Of a stretch of DNA of 64,000 nucleotides, positions 13,001 to 25,700 are shown one piece after another. The number at the start of each line of letters is the position of its first letter. Within the stretch, counting starts at the first letter, position 1. The translations under genes were made by a program, and so were the position numbers. The stretch comes from Anastatus disparis (taxonomy: Eukaryota; Arthropoda; Insecta; Hymenoptera; Eupelmidae): the NCBI GenBank assembly GCA_017163975.1, contig JAFFSR010000237.1:1054001-1118000 (forward strand), given 5' to 3'. Below the pieces are notes generated by a model that was given only the letters and a program-made list of their open reading frames with translations, was not told the origin of the DNA and made no database searches.

Positions 13001-14859
13001 TTTATCGGTTCTTCGTTCTCCTTAACTTCGCGTTCATTTTTACAAAGATTGTCTTTACCAACATTAGTCAATTGATAAATTTTTCCATTATTTTTCTTCT
13101 TGTCATTGGCAATATTATTATTAATATTTTTATTGTTGTTATTATTGTTCGAATTATAAAAACCAGTAGCTTTGTCGTTAATTAATTGCTCGTAGTATTT
13201 GACAAGTTGCGTAGCTTCGTATTCTATTTGCACAGCCATGTCCGTACGACCAAAGCCAAAATCGCGTAAATGACGAAGGATGAAACGACGTTGTTCTATC
13301 CATAATTCACCATCAACCACAAGTAGACCTAAAAAAAAGTTAAATCAATCTTTTTATTAGCAATCATTAAGTAAACATAAAAAGAAATATCAATTGTAAT
13401 TTTTTAATATTTCGATTTATATTATTATTAAAATTTACTAGATGTCCGATTTGGATTTATGAACTTTACATTAATCAAAAATGTTTATCGATTTTTAGGA
13501 AAAAAATAATCTTTTTGGCAATGAAAGTAGATTTTAGGATATGCTTGAAAAAACGTTAAAATTTAAAAAATCTGCATAAAGTATATTCGTAAATTTCATT
13601 ACTTTTTAATGATCTATAAACCAATTTTTCAAGGATAACAATATGGGCTGTTGTGATGGCCGATAGGTCAAGAGAATTGGGTTATATTTCTAATAAAATA
13701 CACAATCATAAAAATAAAAAGGTATAAACAAAATTTCTTGTGAAAAAAATATAAACACCTCATTAGCACAACATCTATTATTCATAAAACCTAGTGAATT
13801 CGCTATTAAAAACTGCAGAAAAAAATAAATTTTGCTATTTTTTATCGAAAAGAACAAAAATGAAAAAAAAAAGAATTTTGCTTGTCATTCATATCTATAA
13901 ATATGTTAATTATTTTATTTATATTCAAATGTAAAAATAACTTTGTATACTTGAAAAAGTTCATAGAATTTCAATTACCAAAATATCAATATAATTAAAA
14001 TATTACCTTCGAAATATTTAAAATTTCCAAAAAACCACATTAATTAAAAAAATAAAGAAAAAATAATTTTAAACATAGTCACCTTGTCGTTTGCCAAATG
14101 TTCGTGAATCGTAAACAGGGCCGATTGGTCGTCCATCACAATATTCATTGATTATCATTGCTTTCATGCTTTCGTAATCATTAAGAATGACAATGCGATC
14201 GATGCCAATTTTGAGACCAATTATTGGACCATACTTTTTGCTTAAAATGTTACAGGCTTGGGAAAAGTAACCAGTTTCTTTTCTTAAACGCGCAACCTCG
14301 AGTGCTGAGCCAAGTACTGGTAACCATTTTGGACCTGAAAAATTTTATTTTTTATTATTCAATGCAATAATAAATTATTATACCGATTATTAAGTTGCAT
14401 ATCATAACAATAATGCTTTTATATTTAAAAGGTTGTTTACGAGTCTAAAGGCTATTTTTATATTTACTTGAAATAATTTTATGATATATTTTACAAATTC
14501 TAGATTTTTTATCAGGATCATTCAAAATCATATTATAGTATCAGGTCTTCAGTAATTCACTCGGTAAAGCGATGGATTTGTAACTCGATGGCTCGAGTTT
14601 GAATTCCCCGATCTGGTCCGACTGATACAAGTACGTTAAATTTTCTTTATTTATACAAACAGACCGAAAAGCTCCGTTTTCAATTAGTAGATCTCATTTA
14701 TAGACCAAATACAGCGATGTTAAAAATAATACTGTACAAATGATTTTGACAATAGAAAAATAATATTGTTTACCTGGCGGATAGCCTTTTGGTTTTCTTG
14801 TTCCTAAATAGTAAAATAGAAGAAGTACTACAGGAATTAGGATCAACGTAGTTAGAACT
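10041..14859 (-). CDS. Cytochrome P450, CYP2 clan, CYP303A1-like (initiator exon not identified)
   Basis: Haem-thiolate monooxygenase, expected in the endoplasmic reticulum membrane. Nine exons join in phase: 14774-14859, 14083-14334, 12848-13328, 12554-12734, 12221-12329, 11861-12041, 10895-11012, 10624-10762 and 10041-10222 (TAG), about 575 residues. In order: hydrophobic anchor and Pro hinge (PKGYPPGPKWLPVLGS), C-helix WIEQRRFILRHLRDFGFG, I-helix oxygen-binding motif AGSETT, K-helix ExxR as ESLR, PERF motif (EEFRPERF) and haem loop FSFGKHRCMG with the axial Cys. His replaces the usual Arg two before the Cys, which the family signature tolerates. The 14859 end is a splice acceptor and no in-frame ATG precedes the hinge, so a short 5' exon must lie further right. 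An Asn/Lys/Glu-rich stretch of about 80 residues inside exon 12848-13328 makes the protein longer than the usual 500 residues. P450 identity is certain; the CYP303A1 assignment is from remembered motifs. Confidence 0.93.
14335..14773 (-). other. P450 intron 1, containing a SINE copy
   Basis: The intron separates the hinge exon from the next exon. A diverged copy of the tRNA-derived SINE (14543-14726) lies inside it in the opposite orientation to the gene. Confidence 0.6.
14543..14726 (+). mobile_element. tRNA-derived SINE, copy 1 (diverged)
   Basis: Starts AGGTCTTCAGTAATTCACTC, a decayed A box, followed by a B-box-like GAGTTTGAATTCC and the family tail ending ACAGCGATGTTAAAAATAAT. It is the least similar of the seven copies in the window, with an altered middle section. 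Confidence 0.75.
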
Positions 14860-15304
14860 CTGAAAAAGAAAATTATTATAATTAAACGTATATAATATAT
14901 ACTTAATTACTATTCTTTCAAATTGAATTTATATTAAAAACAAAATTATTATTTAGTTTGTCCTTTTAAAACCATTTAATCCTACAAAATGAATTAAAAT
15001 TTTTATAAAAAAAAACTATTTTGTTAAAAAAAAAAAAAAAAAACAAGACTTAAAAGTACAACTTTTCTACCCTTATACTAAAATTTCTTTAATCACATAA
15101 TACAAATTTGAATTACTTGAATATTCTACATATATTTTAGTCCCGTAAAAAAAATAAGAAAACAATATCCATAATCCATGAATATAAGCATTGCACATTC
15201 ACCAAGCATCGAAATCTCTCGCCGGTATTTTATAAATAACATAAGACTTTCTGCAGAAATATCAAAACTGCACATGCAATGTAAAGGAAAGTGAAACGAC
15301 ATAT

Positions 15305-15310
<6 letters not shown>

Positions 15311-15349
<39 letters not shown>
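15311..15349. repeat. AT dinucleotide microsatellite
   Basis: About 19 uninterrupted AT units, followed by a few imperfect ones. Confidence 0.95.
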
Positions 15350-15353
<4 letters not shown>

Positions 15354-15401
15354 TATATGGGTCCTCGCTTGTCAAGAGAAAGTTGCTTATACGGAAGCCA
15401 G

Positions 15402-15427
15402 CTTCTCTCTCTCTCTCTCTCTCTCTT
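15402..15427. repeat. CT dinucleotide microsatellite
   Basis: About 11 CT units about 50 bases after the AT array; together they create the artificial open frame seen on the minus strand here. Confidence 0.9.
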
Positions 15428-17220
15428 TCTTAATCTTACCCACTCAACATCTCTTAATGTTATATCGGCCTTTTTGCAAACGTTATGCAATGTCTTTTAA
15501 ACACCGATGAACATCTTGTCTTATATGTATACGTATATGTATATATATGATTATGTGTGCATTAAAGTGCATGGATTTTCCCGCTCGAAGAAAGTATTTC
15601 GACACCTTCGATTCTGCTCGAGCTTCCTGTTTTTATATCAGTTTTTTTTAGCTCTATATAGACTGCTTATGCAGTTAATGAGTTTAATAAAATGCAATTT
15701 CATGCTTTTAACAACAGTTTTTTATAATTTTGATCTTATTCGATGTTCTGCAAAGCACAGAAGATTTTAATAAAGATTATTCTTCAATCCTTTTGAAAAA
15801 AGTTCACTTTTTATCATGAAATATGAATTATGATGAAACGTGATTTTTTTAACATTACAGAAAGTATGAGAAAATTTTAAATTAAATTTATATATTTTTT
15901 CGTGCTAGTAGATATCTATGTCAAGTACAGTAAATCACAATTTCTCAGAAGTCATTATACCCGCTGCAACTTTTATTTTTTGACACTAAAACTGATTATT
16001 ATATTTAATTCCAGTTTGTAATAACAACTTCTTAATATTTTTCATCATCTCGATTCTTGTCTTTTTTCAGATTAATTTTTAAAATGATTAAGATAAGTAC
16101 ATAGATATGAAATGAGATAACTGTTTTTCATTTTAAACGTGCAGTTAGAAGATTTAATAAAAAGTTTTATTTAGGTTGGAGCACGTTCCAAAGCAAGGAA
16201 ATGGATAATGATAACTTATAATTTCACAACGATAATTAATATTTTTTAATAAACAATGCTTATAACTGTAAATAAATCGCAAAATATTGATATTTAACAA
16301 ATACAATTTCAAAAAAGGCAAATTTGATTAATAAAAAAACTTTCTTCCGAAAAAATCAATTACACGTCAAACTTAAAAACTGTTAATATAAAGTACATAT
16401 TTTGATGTAATCATGAATTTTAAAGCTTGTATTACGATATACATAAAAAAACGTTTAAATAATAATTGAATAATTCTTTTCTTTAAAATGATAAAAAATT
16501 AATCACGAAAAACATAAACCAATACTAAAGCGATATTTTATTGGCGCATAAAAATCATTCTTAAAATAGCAAAATCACTGTATTTTCCATTCGTTGAATA
16601 ACGTTACACCACTGTTACAAGAAGAGAAAAAAAGAATGCATATATAGATCGTTATTAGACATGACTTTCACATAGGTATGAAAAAAACTTTTTTCTAACG
16701 GCGTGCGCAAAATTCGATTTCATGTACCCGTTTGCGTACAAAAATATCACGCATTTTTTGCGTCGTAAAGAACGCGGCGTATGTTTCACGGCGTAAATGT
16801 CCGTGCGTAAAATGATTTAGCGTGCGAAATGATAGCGTGTTCCGTCTATACCTTAATTACGTGCTAATGTTTACGTGTTATTTCATCTAAAAAATTTTTT
16901 TTTAAAACTTACCCTTTAAGCTCTTTGGTGCTCTTTTAAAGTCTATACATTTCTTGAACTCTCTTTTTATAAATCTGTTTTAAGGGGCCTTTATTTCTGT
17001 TTATTTAGCTATCCTGTCAACTATTTTTTTTTACCAGTTTAATCTCAATACCGTTTTATAATTTACAATCTTTTTGAATAAGTAACGAGAAAACTTTGGC
17101 GTTACTACTTTTCCAAAAGCTTTTTTCTTCATGTGTCAATATATATCTGCGCTCACTTAATAAGATACACCTATACTGAGTAAAACAAACACTTGTACCG
17201 TATATCGTCACCCTTTCTTA

Positions 17221-17405
17221 TTTTTTTTTTTTTTTATTTTTTTTTTTGAGGGCGCTCCTACCCGGGCTGCCCCCCGGCTCGCCCTACTCCTCGCCCGACC
17301 TCATACCTTTACTTATCCCGAAAACTAACCTTTCTTCGCCTTTTATCGCTGTGATCCTCATTCGCCCCGCTGCGCCGGCGACACCCCGTCATTATATTTA
17401 CGCAC
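17221..17405 (-). mobile_element. Possible retroposon 3' end with poly(A) tail
   Basis: On the minus strand a GC-rich block (CGGCGCAGCGGGGCG, GGGGGGCAGCCCGGGTAGGA) stops abruptly in an interrupted A-tract of about 28 bases. In a genome this AT-rich, a GC-rich segment with a terminal A-tract is what a 5'-truncated non-LTR retroposon looks like. No coding region or target duplication was recognised, so the family is unknown. Confidence 0.4.
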
Positions 17406-17841
17406 TCGTTGCGTAATATACTATTAGAGCACTTTTCAGTTGATGTAAATAACAGTTTATTATCTCGTTATATTATTATGCTTGCAGAAGAAAAAATATG
17501 TTTAACTGTAAACGTAACGACTGTTCTAAAATTGACGTAACAGAATTTTACAGAGCAAATGTTTGATAATAATGATGAATTTTTTTAGATTTAATATGTT
17601 ATTATATTGACGTAATATGATGTTTTGTTTATGATACAATTTAGAAATAAAAACAGATTTTTGTGATATTGTGTTTACTATAAACTTATATTTACCGAAT
17701 TATAATATACTATTATTTCATGTAATTTGTAAAAAAATTAATAATTTATTTCAAACAAGAATATTAGTTAAATTTAAATGGTTAAATAAAAAAAAATTAT
17801 TCAAATGATCATTATTAGCTTAAAAGTTAATAAAAGCTTAT

Positions 17842-18035
17842 AGGTCTCCGTGGCTCAGTCGGTAGAGCGATGGATTTATAATCTCGAGGTTCCGAGTTCG
17901 AATCCCGCTCTCAGCCTATTTATACAATCACCACTGTACGTTACATGTGTTTTGTTCATAATCACACTGATGACCTCCGTCACTAATTAGCATTGTAATG
18001 ATAGCATAAATACAGTGACGTTAAATAAAAAAAAA
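17842..18035 (+). mobile_element. tRNA-derived SINE, copy 2
   Basis: Good A box (TGGCTCAGTCGGTAGAGC), B box (GAGTTCGAATCCCG), then a tRNA-unrelated tail with CACCACTGTACG and GACCTCCGTC, ending TACAGTGACGTTAAATAAAA. Flanked by AT-rich DNA. It is not a functional tRNA: the anticodon stem does not pair and no acceptor stem closes it. Confidence 0.9.
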
Positions 18036-19840
18036 TAATAAAAATCATATTTGCCGCTTAATAATTTTTTTTATAATTTCATAATTGTTTTAACTTAATA
18101 AGTTTTTCATTTCTCGTAATATTTCAAATGAAATTATTTTATTAAAATTTAAAAAAATTAATTTAATAAGTATCATAAAAATAGATATATTAATCAATCA
18201 CTAAATAAATTATATTTCAACAATTAGAAATTGCTTTTTTACTTATCCAAAAAATACATATTATCACAATTTGCTAAATAAAGAAAAGAAAATATTTTAA
18301 AACCAAAAAAATAAATAAATATTTGACACTCAAGAACACTAATCACCATAATTCACATGCAATATAAATTAATGAAAATATATATATGTTTTTTCTAATT
18401 ACCCGCTTTCTACGAGCATTTTGTGTATATATAAGAAACAAGTTAAACAAGCGCGCGCACAAACTGTCAATGTACTTGAAGCTCGAAATCTTTTACCTTT
18501 TTATACTTCGCCCCTCTTTTACAGCTTCTTTCTCGCCAAAGAGATCAAAAATTTTTTTTTTCACCTCACCTTATATTGCATATATGTGCAATGAGAGTGT
18601 GCATGTATGTAAGGTACTTATGTGTATTTTACCTTCGAATGAAAGTTGGAGCACATTCACATGTAGTCTCCAGACTCTTTGGTGTATATACATACTCGAG
18701 AGATGCTCTTTTCTTTTTAATCTTTTATATTTGATCAAAAAAAATTTTGAAAGAATTTTTGTGAAATTTGTAATTTGAGAACTGATTGCATACAGTTTGA
18801 TTATGGAAAGTTTGGTAATATAGCAATTGAGTTTTTTAAAGAGTTTAAAATTTTTAAAAACCGTGATTAACTAATTACTTGTACAAATGCAGTAAATGAC
18901 GATTAGAATGTCTCAAGTTTATTTATTTTTAAAATTTCTTCAAAAATTATTTCAATTCATTAAATTGTATTAGAATGTATATATATTTTTCATGATTTTG
19001 AACAAAAATAATTAAATATAATTTTATTTTTAAAAAATTATACACTTAACTTAAATACATATTAATTAAAATGTTAGTAATATTAACAATTAAAAATGAA
19101 TTAATAATAATATAAAGAATTCATGTTGTTAACATTATAATATCTTACATAAATAAATTTTTGAATAGCTTTATTTTGAAAAATGGATATAAAAAATAGC
19201 TGCTCATATTAGCTTTTATTATTTTAGTTTTAAAGTAAATTCAAATTTTGTTTATTATTAGATATTTAAATAAATATTAATAAAAAATAATATTTTCAAT
19301 AAAAAATAAAAAAATATAAATGCACTCAATATTTCTCATAAATTTAATAATTTTTAACGAAATTTAATCATTTGAGATTTAAAAACATGTGTGTACAAAT
19401 AATCTCATACTAAAGAAAACTTAAAACTTCGAGACACCTGTTGGTAAACATTTTAGTTATACGTTGGAAATTACATTGAGCTTATTGAGGTAACGAGATA
19501 CATTTACATTACCGACAATACCGTTATGATAACATATTTAAGTAATTAGGACTAAAATAAATAAAGGATATTACATACTTAAATACTTGTTATAAAAGAT
19601 ATTATAAATATAAATATAGTCATTAAAATTAATATGTAAATGTATATACGATTTAAGGTAAATAATTAAACAATGCATAACTACAACTTTGACTCATATT
19701 TTTCTGATTTTCTTTAAATTAATTAATTTTAAAATACAAAAAATCAAAATTACTTTTTTCCAACGGTTTATGATCGAAAAAAGCGAATAAAATCGTATTA
19801 ATTTATTCAATATTTTTTTATCTTCAATATGCACTGGCAG

Positions 19841-20420
19841 GGAGAGTGCATTGCATTAAAGTCTCCTTCTAACTTTAGGATATTTTTTCTTATATAAAAT
19901 TATAAAATAAGTCGCGTCCATTTGGTTCAACGCTCAATTTTTTCGTGGTTATGACCAGTTTTGTTTGGATTTTAAGGTTCTTTTAAAAAATTTTCATCTT
20001 CTTTATAGTCGTACAATTTTTGAACTAGTTATTTAGAAAATTTTTATTAAGAACATATAAAAGTTGAGATTAAAACTTCTTGATGTTGTTCAAAAGTTAT
20101 CACGAGATGAAGATTAAGATTTAGATTGAATTGAAGCATTTTATTTTCTATGCTCATTAAATATTTACGCTATTTTTATTCCCTTGTAACTTTTAGACAC
20201 TTCAAGCTTTTTGATTAAATTTTTTTTTCAATCGAAAGGTTTTAATCTCAACTTTGATACGCAGAATTTTTAAAAGAACCTTAAAATCCAAATAACTGAT
20301 CATAATTTTAAAAAAATTAAGCGTTGGACCGAATAGACACAGCTTATCTCATGATTTGATATAAGAAAAAATATCCCAATATTAGAAAAAAATCTGAGAC
20401 CTAAATGCAATGCATTGTCC
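19841..20420. mobile_element. 580-bp inverted-repeat (foldback) element
   Basis: The left arm begins GAGAGTGCATTGCATTAAAG and the reverse complement of the right end begins GGACAATGCATTGCATTTAG. The match continues inward through GGATATTTTTTCTTATAT, the TTTGGATTTTAAGGTTC block and GTTGAGATTAAAAC, so the entire element folds on itself around position 20130. No open frame is present. A half copy is at 55967-56272. Confidence 0.75.
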
Positions 20421-22323
20421 TTATGTGAGAGAAATATGGTAACATTATCACAATCATGATATATATGACAAAAAATGACTATATTACATGGTGAAATTGT
20501 CTAGAAATATCATAAAAACTTCTAAGTTTTTAACAGTTTTTACCATCTTTCATGGTAACTGTTGGTCCTAATAGCATTCTGTAAGCACGTCACTATAAAC
20601 TATAATAATTTTTACTAAAACATTTTTTCAACGTAGATTTTTTTATAGGTAATTAAATTTCCAGTGATTCGTTTAAATCAATAAAATATAAATTTGCATA
20701 GATATGATTCTCATATGATTCACTAATGAACAATTGCTATGATAATCGAAATTAAAACTATAATTTTAGAAAAATTTATTAACTTGCAAAATAACTATAA
20801 ACGCTATTTTTTTCATTTCAATATGATGCAAAATTTTTAAATTCTTAGGTCATCACATTTGGCATTAAAAACCTCTTCGATTAATGAATGGATTTTCTTG
20901 AAAACCAAATTGAATAATGTTTATGGTTTTACATTAAAAGTTGAATAAAAATATAAGGATAAACAGTGCTTCATATGCATCGTAAGAAATACCTATTGAG
21001 CTAAGTATTAAAAAAAAATACTTAAATTAATACAATAGTTGTAAATATTAGTTTTAGCTAATAGAAGTCAAAAAATTATAATAATAGATACACGAATTAA
21101 ATACATTTAACATTCGTTTAAGTTAACGCCGATAGCGAAGACACAAGTGAGATAAAAGTATAATAATAAATTTATTGATTTAATGAATTAAATATTAGTG
21201 GAAAAATTTTTTTCATTTTTTACAGCGAATTTACGATGATCTAATGAGCATACTTGCTCAAAGCGCTACCGTACCTCTTGATAAATAGTTGATTTCATTC
21301 AAATTCATGCAGACCATCACTGTTATCGAATTTTTATTTTTTATACTTTAAAGTTATGAGAACATACTTTAAATTATAATTAAGACACGTGCGTTGGGAT
21401 TTTGTTTAAATAATTTTTATTTTGATACCGTAACATACTCGATAGTTGAAGCGAATGTAACAAATAAAAGACTTGGAACGGACTCTGATTGTCAAATTAT
21501 GCCAAGTTTAACAATTTTCAACTTCTTAACTCGATAAATATTAAAAATCGTTAATTTTACTAAATTATTTATGGGAAAAAATTTTGTTTAAACACGGTTT
21601 CTCCGAAAAATGTTTTCGTACGTAAATTTAACTCACTTTTTATGTTATTTTTTAGACTTTTTGAAATTTTATCCTAATTTTTCGTTTCTAAAACTTGAAT
21701 TCGTGATTTTCTCTAAAAAATTACACTCTCTCACTTATGAGTAATCCTATTTATTTATAATTATATTTATGATATCAATGGAAATTTTAAAAATAAGCTT
21801 TTGATTAAATTTAAATATTCAAAATTTTATTTTAAAATCCACGAGTTTGTAAAATTTTCATTCTTATTTTAGATTTTGACTAAAACTTCACTGATATAAA
21901 TATAAATATTGAATACAATTAAAGTTAATTTCTCATTATTTATTTTAATCAAAACGTATAGCTTTGATTTATTTTTTTCCTATTCATGTACTAAAGTTCT
22001 GTACAGTGTAAACGCTGCTCACAAAAGATCGCAAAACTTTCTTACTTTTTTAATAAAAACAAAGGAATTTATTGATCGTTTCGTCATGTTTAATTATTTA
22101 TTGATTTATTATTAATTTCTAAATGATTGATTTCTCACAACTCTCAAAAAATGTATTTTTGCCTTAAAGTTTTTAAAATTAATATAGTTAATAAAATGTG
22201 AAAGAAATCATTTATAATAGCAAATTTTAATACGACTAATACTTTATTGTTTTTACAATAACTCTTATAAACATTTTGTTCTCATCTCAATGAATAACGT
22301 TATCATTTTCTTAAATAGTACAT

Positions 22324-22438
22324 TACGATACACGTGCTCTAAGTGGTCCTTTTTTACACGGCGTGCAGTTAGCGCCCGAGCGCAGCGAGGGTGCTATGCA
22401 CGTCGTGTAAGAGGACCACTTCGAGTACACGTATCGTA
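22324..22438. repeat. 115-bp imperfect GC-rich hairpin
   Basis: Left arm TACGATACACGTGCTCTAAG then TGGTCCT, TTACACGGCGTGCA and TAGCGCCC; the right arm is its near-complement, from GGGTGCTATGCACGTCGTGT through AGGACCACTTCGAG to ACACGTATCGTA. The loop is around GAGCGCAGCGAG. Stem mismatches are few, and pairing weakly extends a dozen bases further on each side. Confidence 0.85.
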
Positions 22439-22511
22439 TATTATTTTATAGCACGTGTGAGATAAATTCGCCACACGTAATTAATACCCCGGAAAATCAA
22501 TATTATCAAAA

Positions 22512-22715
22512 ACTATACACACCACGAATGATAATTCGTAAATAAAAACGAATTCTATATATCAGCAAAACTATGCACACCACGAATGATAATTCGTAAA
22601 TAAAAACGAATTCTATATATCAGCAAAACTATGCACACCACGAATGATAATTCGTAAATAAAAACGAATTCTATATATCAGCAAAACTATGAACACCACG
22701 AATGATAAATCGAAA
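22512..22715. repeat. 58-bp tandem repeat, about 3.5 copies
   Basis: Units start at 22512, 22570, 22628 and 22686 with ACTATGCACACCACGAATGA and an exact 58-base spacing; only single-base changes separate the copies. Each unit carries the inverted repeat AATTCG/CGAATT. It lies 70 bases from the hairpin at 22324-22438. There are no unique spacers, so it is not a CRISPR array. Confidence 0.95.
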
Positions 22716-25700
22716 AAAAGTAAAACTATTTATTATCAATGATAGACCCATCGCAAACAAAAAAAAGCAAAAACGATATCAAAAATATTCTTAGATTGAG
22801 AAATTATATCAAATAAGCATTGATGTCAGTGATATTTTATTAATTAAATACAATATGATAAAAAGAGAACTTGCCGATTATTTAGATTTATGTATACACA
22901 GGTCAGACAAAGCAAAGCATCTAGTTTATTGTTCGTACAGCTATCTCTTTCTTTCTCATTCTTAGGCCGTACACACTGTACACGCATGCGCGCCGCTCAC
23001 AGATGTTTTGTTTCGACAACTCACGGCACAACAGTAATTTATAAACTATAGTTTTGATTTTCTTGATGTTTTCAATTCTTTATTAAAGTATTTATATTTT
23101 TTGATTGATTTTCTACGTATTATCATGTGTGAAAAGACATTTCTACGTATTAATATATATACAAAGAGTGATTGTGATGCGTGATTTCGATATTACTTTT
23201 TTGAACAGTATAATAAAGTGCGAAATTTCTGACGGTAGTACTTTTTTACACAGTTCAAAAAAGTTGTATTTAGCTCCCGCTAAATGGTGTAGAAAACGCG
23301 AATTTAGCTCACGCAGTGCTATAAAAAATTTTATATAATGGGTAATATGTATTCATAAAATTGTTCATTGATTCACTAATAATTGGCTACTTGTTTTATC
23401 TTTTTTCTAAATACATTTTCTAATTTTCCTCCCTCTAAGAAATAAAGCAAGACTTTTATTACTAAGAAATTACAGAGTAATAAAAACTGGACTTTTCAGC
23501 TTTTATTATTAATTCATTATTTTAAAAAGAATTTTTGGAAAAAAAATAGTTTGAGATAGTGTGTTATTTCAAAAGGATTTGAGCTCAGCTTCCATTTAAA
23601 AAAGTTTCAAGCTTCTATATATTAGCTATTAATGCTAAAGAACTATAAGTGTTTGAAAGTCTAGGAACTTTTCAAGTGACATTTTTTAATTACCTGTAAT
23701 CAGGGAAATATTGAGCGTTGGCGCCTAAGATTCTAGTATTTTATATTTTGACATCTGAAACTTATCCTAAAGTTTGAATGAAATCTGTGATACTAAGGTC
23801 TTATACTCTCCTAGTCAGTCATCATCACCTTTTAATAAGGGTATTTTTCGAAAAGATCATTTTAATAAATCTTATCTCACATTTTTTTTTAAAAAGAGCT
23901 AAATGCAATACACATTAAAATTTGATATTACAAAGTTAAACAATTTTTTAAAATTCACTTTTAACAACTATTTAATTAAAAAGTGCTCGAATTAGAAGAT
24001 GAATATTAAGATTGTTTTAACACAGAATTTTATGAAGCCGAATTTCAAATTAATACAATAATAAAATTGATAATTTTTTGTTAACATTAAAAACAAGTAT
24101 ATATGATGGAAAATTGAGAGAAAGATCAAAACAACAAAACTGAATATGGAAGGAGAACCAAACAGGATCCAGAATGACGTTAAATGTTATAGATGCATAA
24201 AAAATCAGAATAAAAAACATGAATCATCAAATGCTATTGTAACTGTAAACCTGACTTTATTACATTAATTAATAATTAGCAAATTTGTTATATAATGAAA
24301 TTTACAAATAAAAGTTTTTTTAATTTTCATTCTTGTTTTTGTTTACAAAACAAAACTTCTTTTAACAATATTATATTGGAATGTTCGTAATAAATAATAA
24401 TTAATATTGTTTAAAGTTTGCAAAAGTTTTCTTTATTAATCCTTATCATTGCATTTTGAAAAACAAAATAAAATTTTATCTTTTTATACACAATTCGTTA
24501 TTTTCAATTTTCAACCTGATAGCCGAAAGTACATTGTTTTCTTTTTAGAAGTTCGTTAAAAAATTATAAGTATCGATTCAAATAAACGTCATTTAAAATC
24601 GTTTTTAAAATAGAGATGATCCAGCGTCTATTTATTGCCCATTTCTTTTTTTAAGAATTCTATTAACAAAACACTTATAAATTAACGAGTCATAATATTG
24701 AAAATTAATTTTTTTAAGAAAAGTGGATGTATACCTCATAAAGTACATCTCTAAATTTTTTTTAATCCTTTAACAAAAGTTTGTATTAAGATATATATTA
24801 CATAGCTATGGAAGAAAATAATGATGATTTTTTTTAAAAGAAAGGGTTTATAAACATGTGTGATTTTTATGTGTGTGTAGATGATATAAATTTAAAAAAT
24901 ACGTGTACATAATGTAAGATCATTTTAATATAATTAATCCGTATTTTTTTTATATTTTATAAATATTTTTTGCTGCTTAATATATTAACTAAATACGTAA
25001 AATTTGTTTCGTGATCTCAATAAATAATCTTAATATTATTACAAATTTCATTAGTTTTTTATATATTATTATATAAATTATAATAAAATAGTTGTTTTTA
25101 CAATAAACTAAATTATTTAAATTATATTATTATACTACTTTTTTAAATCAGTCTTTGACATTGAGTTGGTCGACTAAATTTTATTTTTTTCGAATTATTG
25201 AGCAATTTTTTGTTGTACAATTTAGTTTCAATTTTAGAAATTATGGAAGATTGATAGTTGATAAATTTTTCCATTAGAACATAATGAGAAAGACTGAAAA
25301 CACCAAAAACGTTAATTCTAAATGTTTTAAATTTTAAATACAATTGGAACATTCAAATGCTACAGGGAATTTAAACTGAATACACATGTTTACTAAAAAT
25401 ATTTATTAAAAACTAGTAAATAAATAAAATCATTATTTTAAAAGTTATGAGTATATTTTTAAAAGAGTAAAATAAAAATATTTCATTTTGAAACACTATT
25501 GTGTAAAAAATAGTGTGTAATAAAAAAGTGTCTTTACGAGAATAAAATTTTAATTTAATTTACATATTTTTCTCATTTTCACTGAGATTTTATTAAAAAA
25601 ATAAATGGTTGTAAATTTTTCCATTTTCAATCTATCCGTACTGTATTAATATCTTATTAAAATTTAAGTTTGCATATTAAATTAGCTGGGATTGTAAAAG

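Noticed and set aside
15126..15490. Minus-strand open frames at the AT/CT microsatellites
   Set aside because: Composed of the simple repeats (alternating Tyr-Ile and Arg-Glu); a P450 first exon could not be supported there.
22512..22715. CRISPR array
   Set aside because: Units are contiguous 58-mers without variable spacers in a eukaryotic genome.
23105..23338. Small gene at 23.1 kb
   Set aside because: No homology recognised; the end contains a short ATTTAGC/GCTAAAT palindrome like repeat debris.
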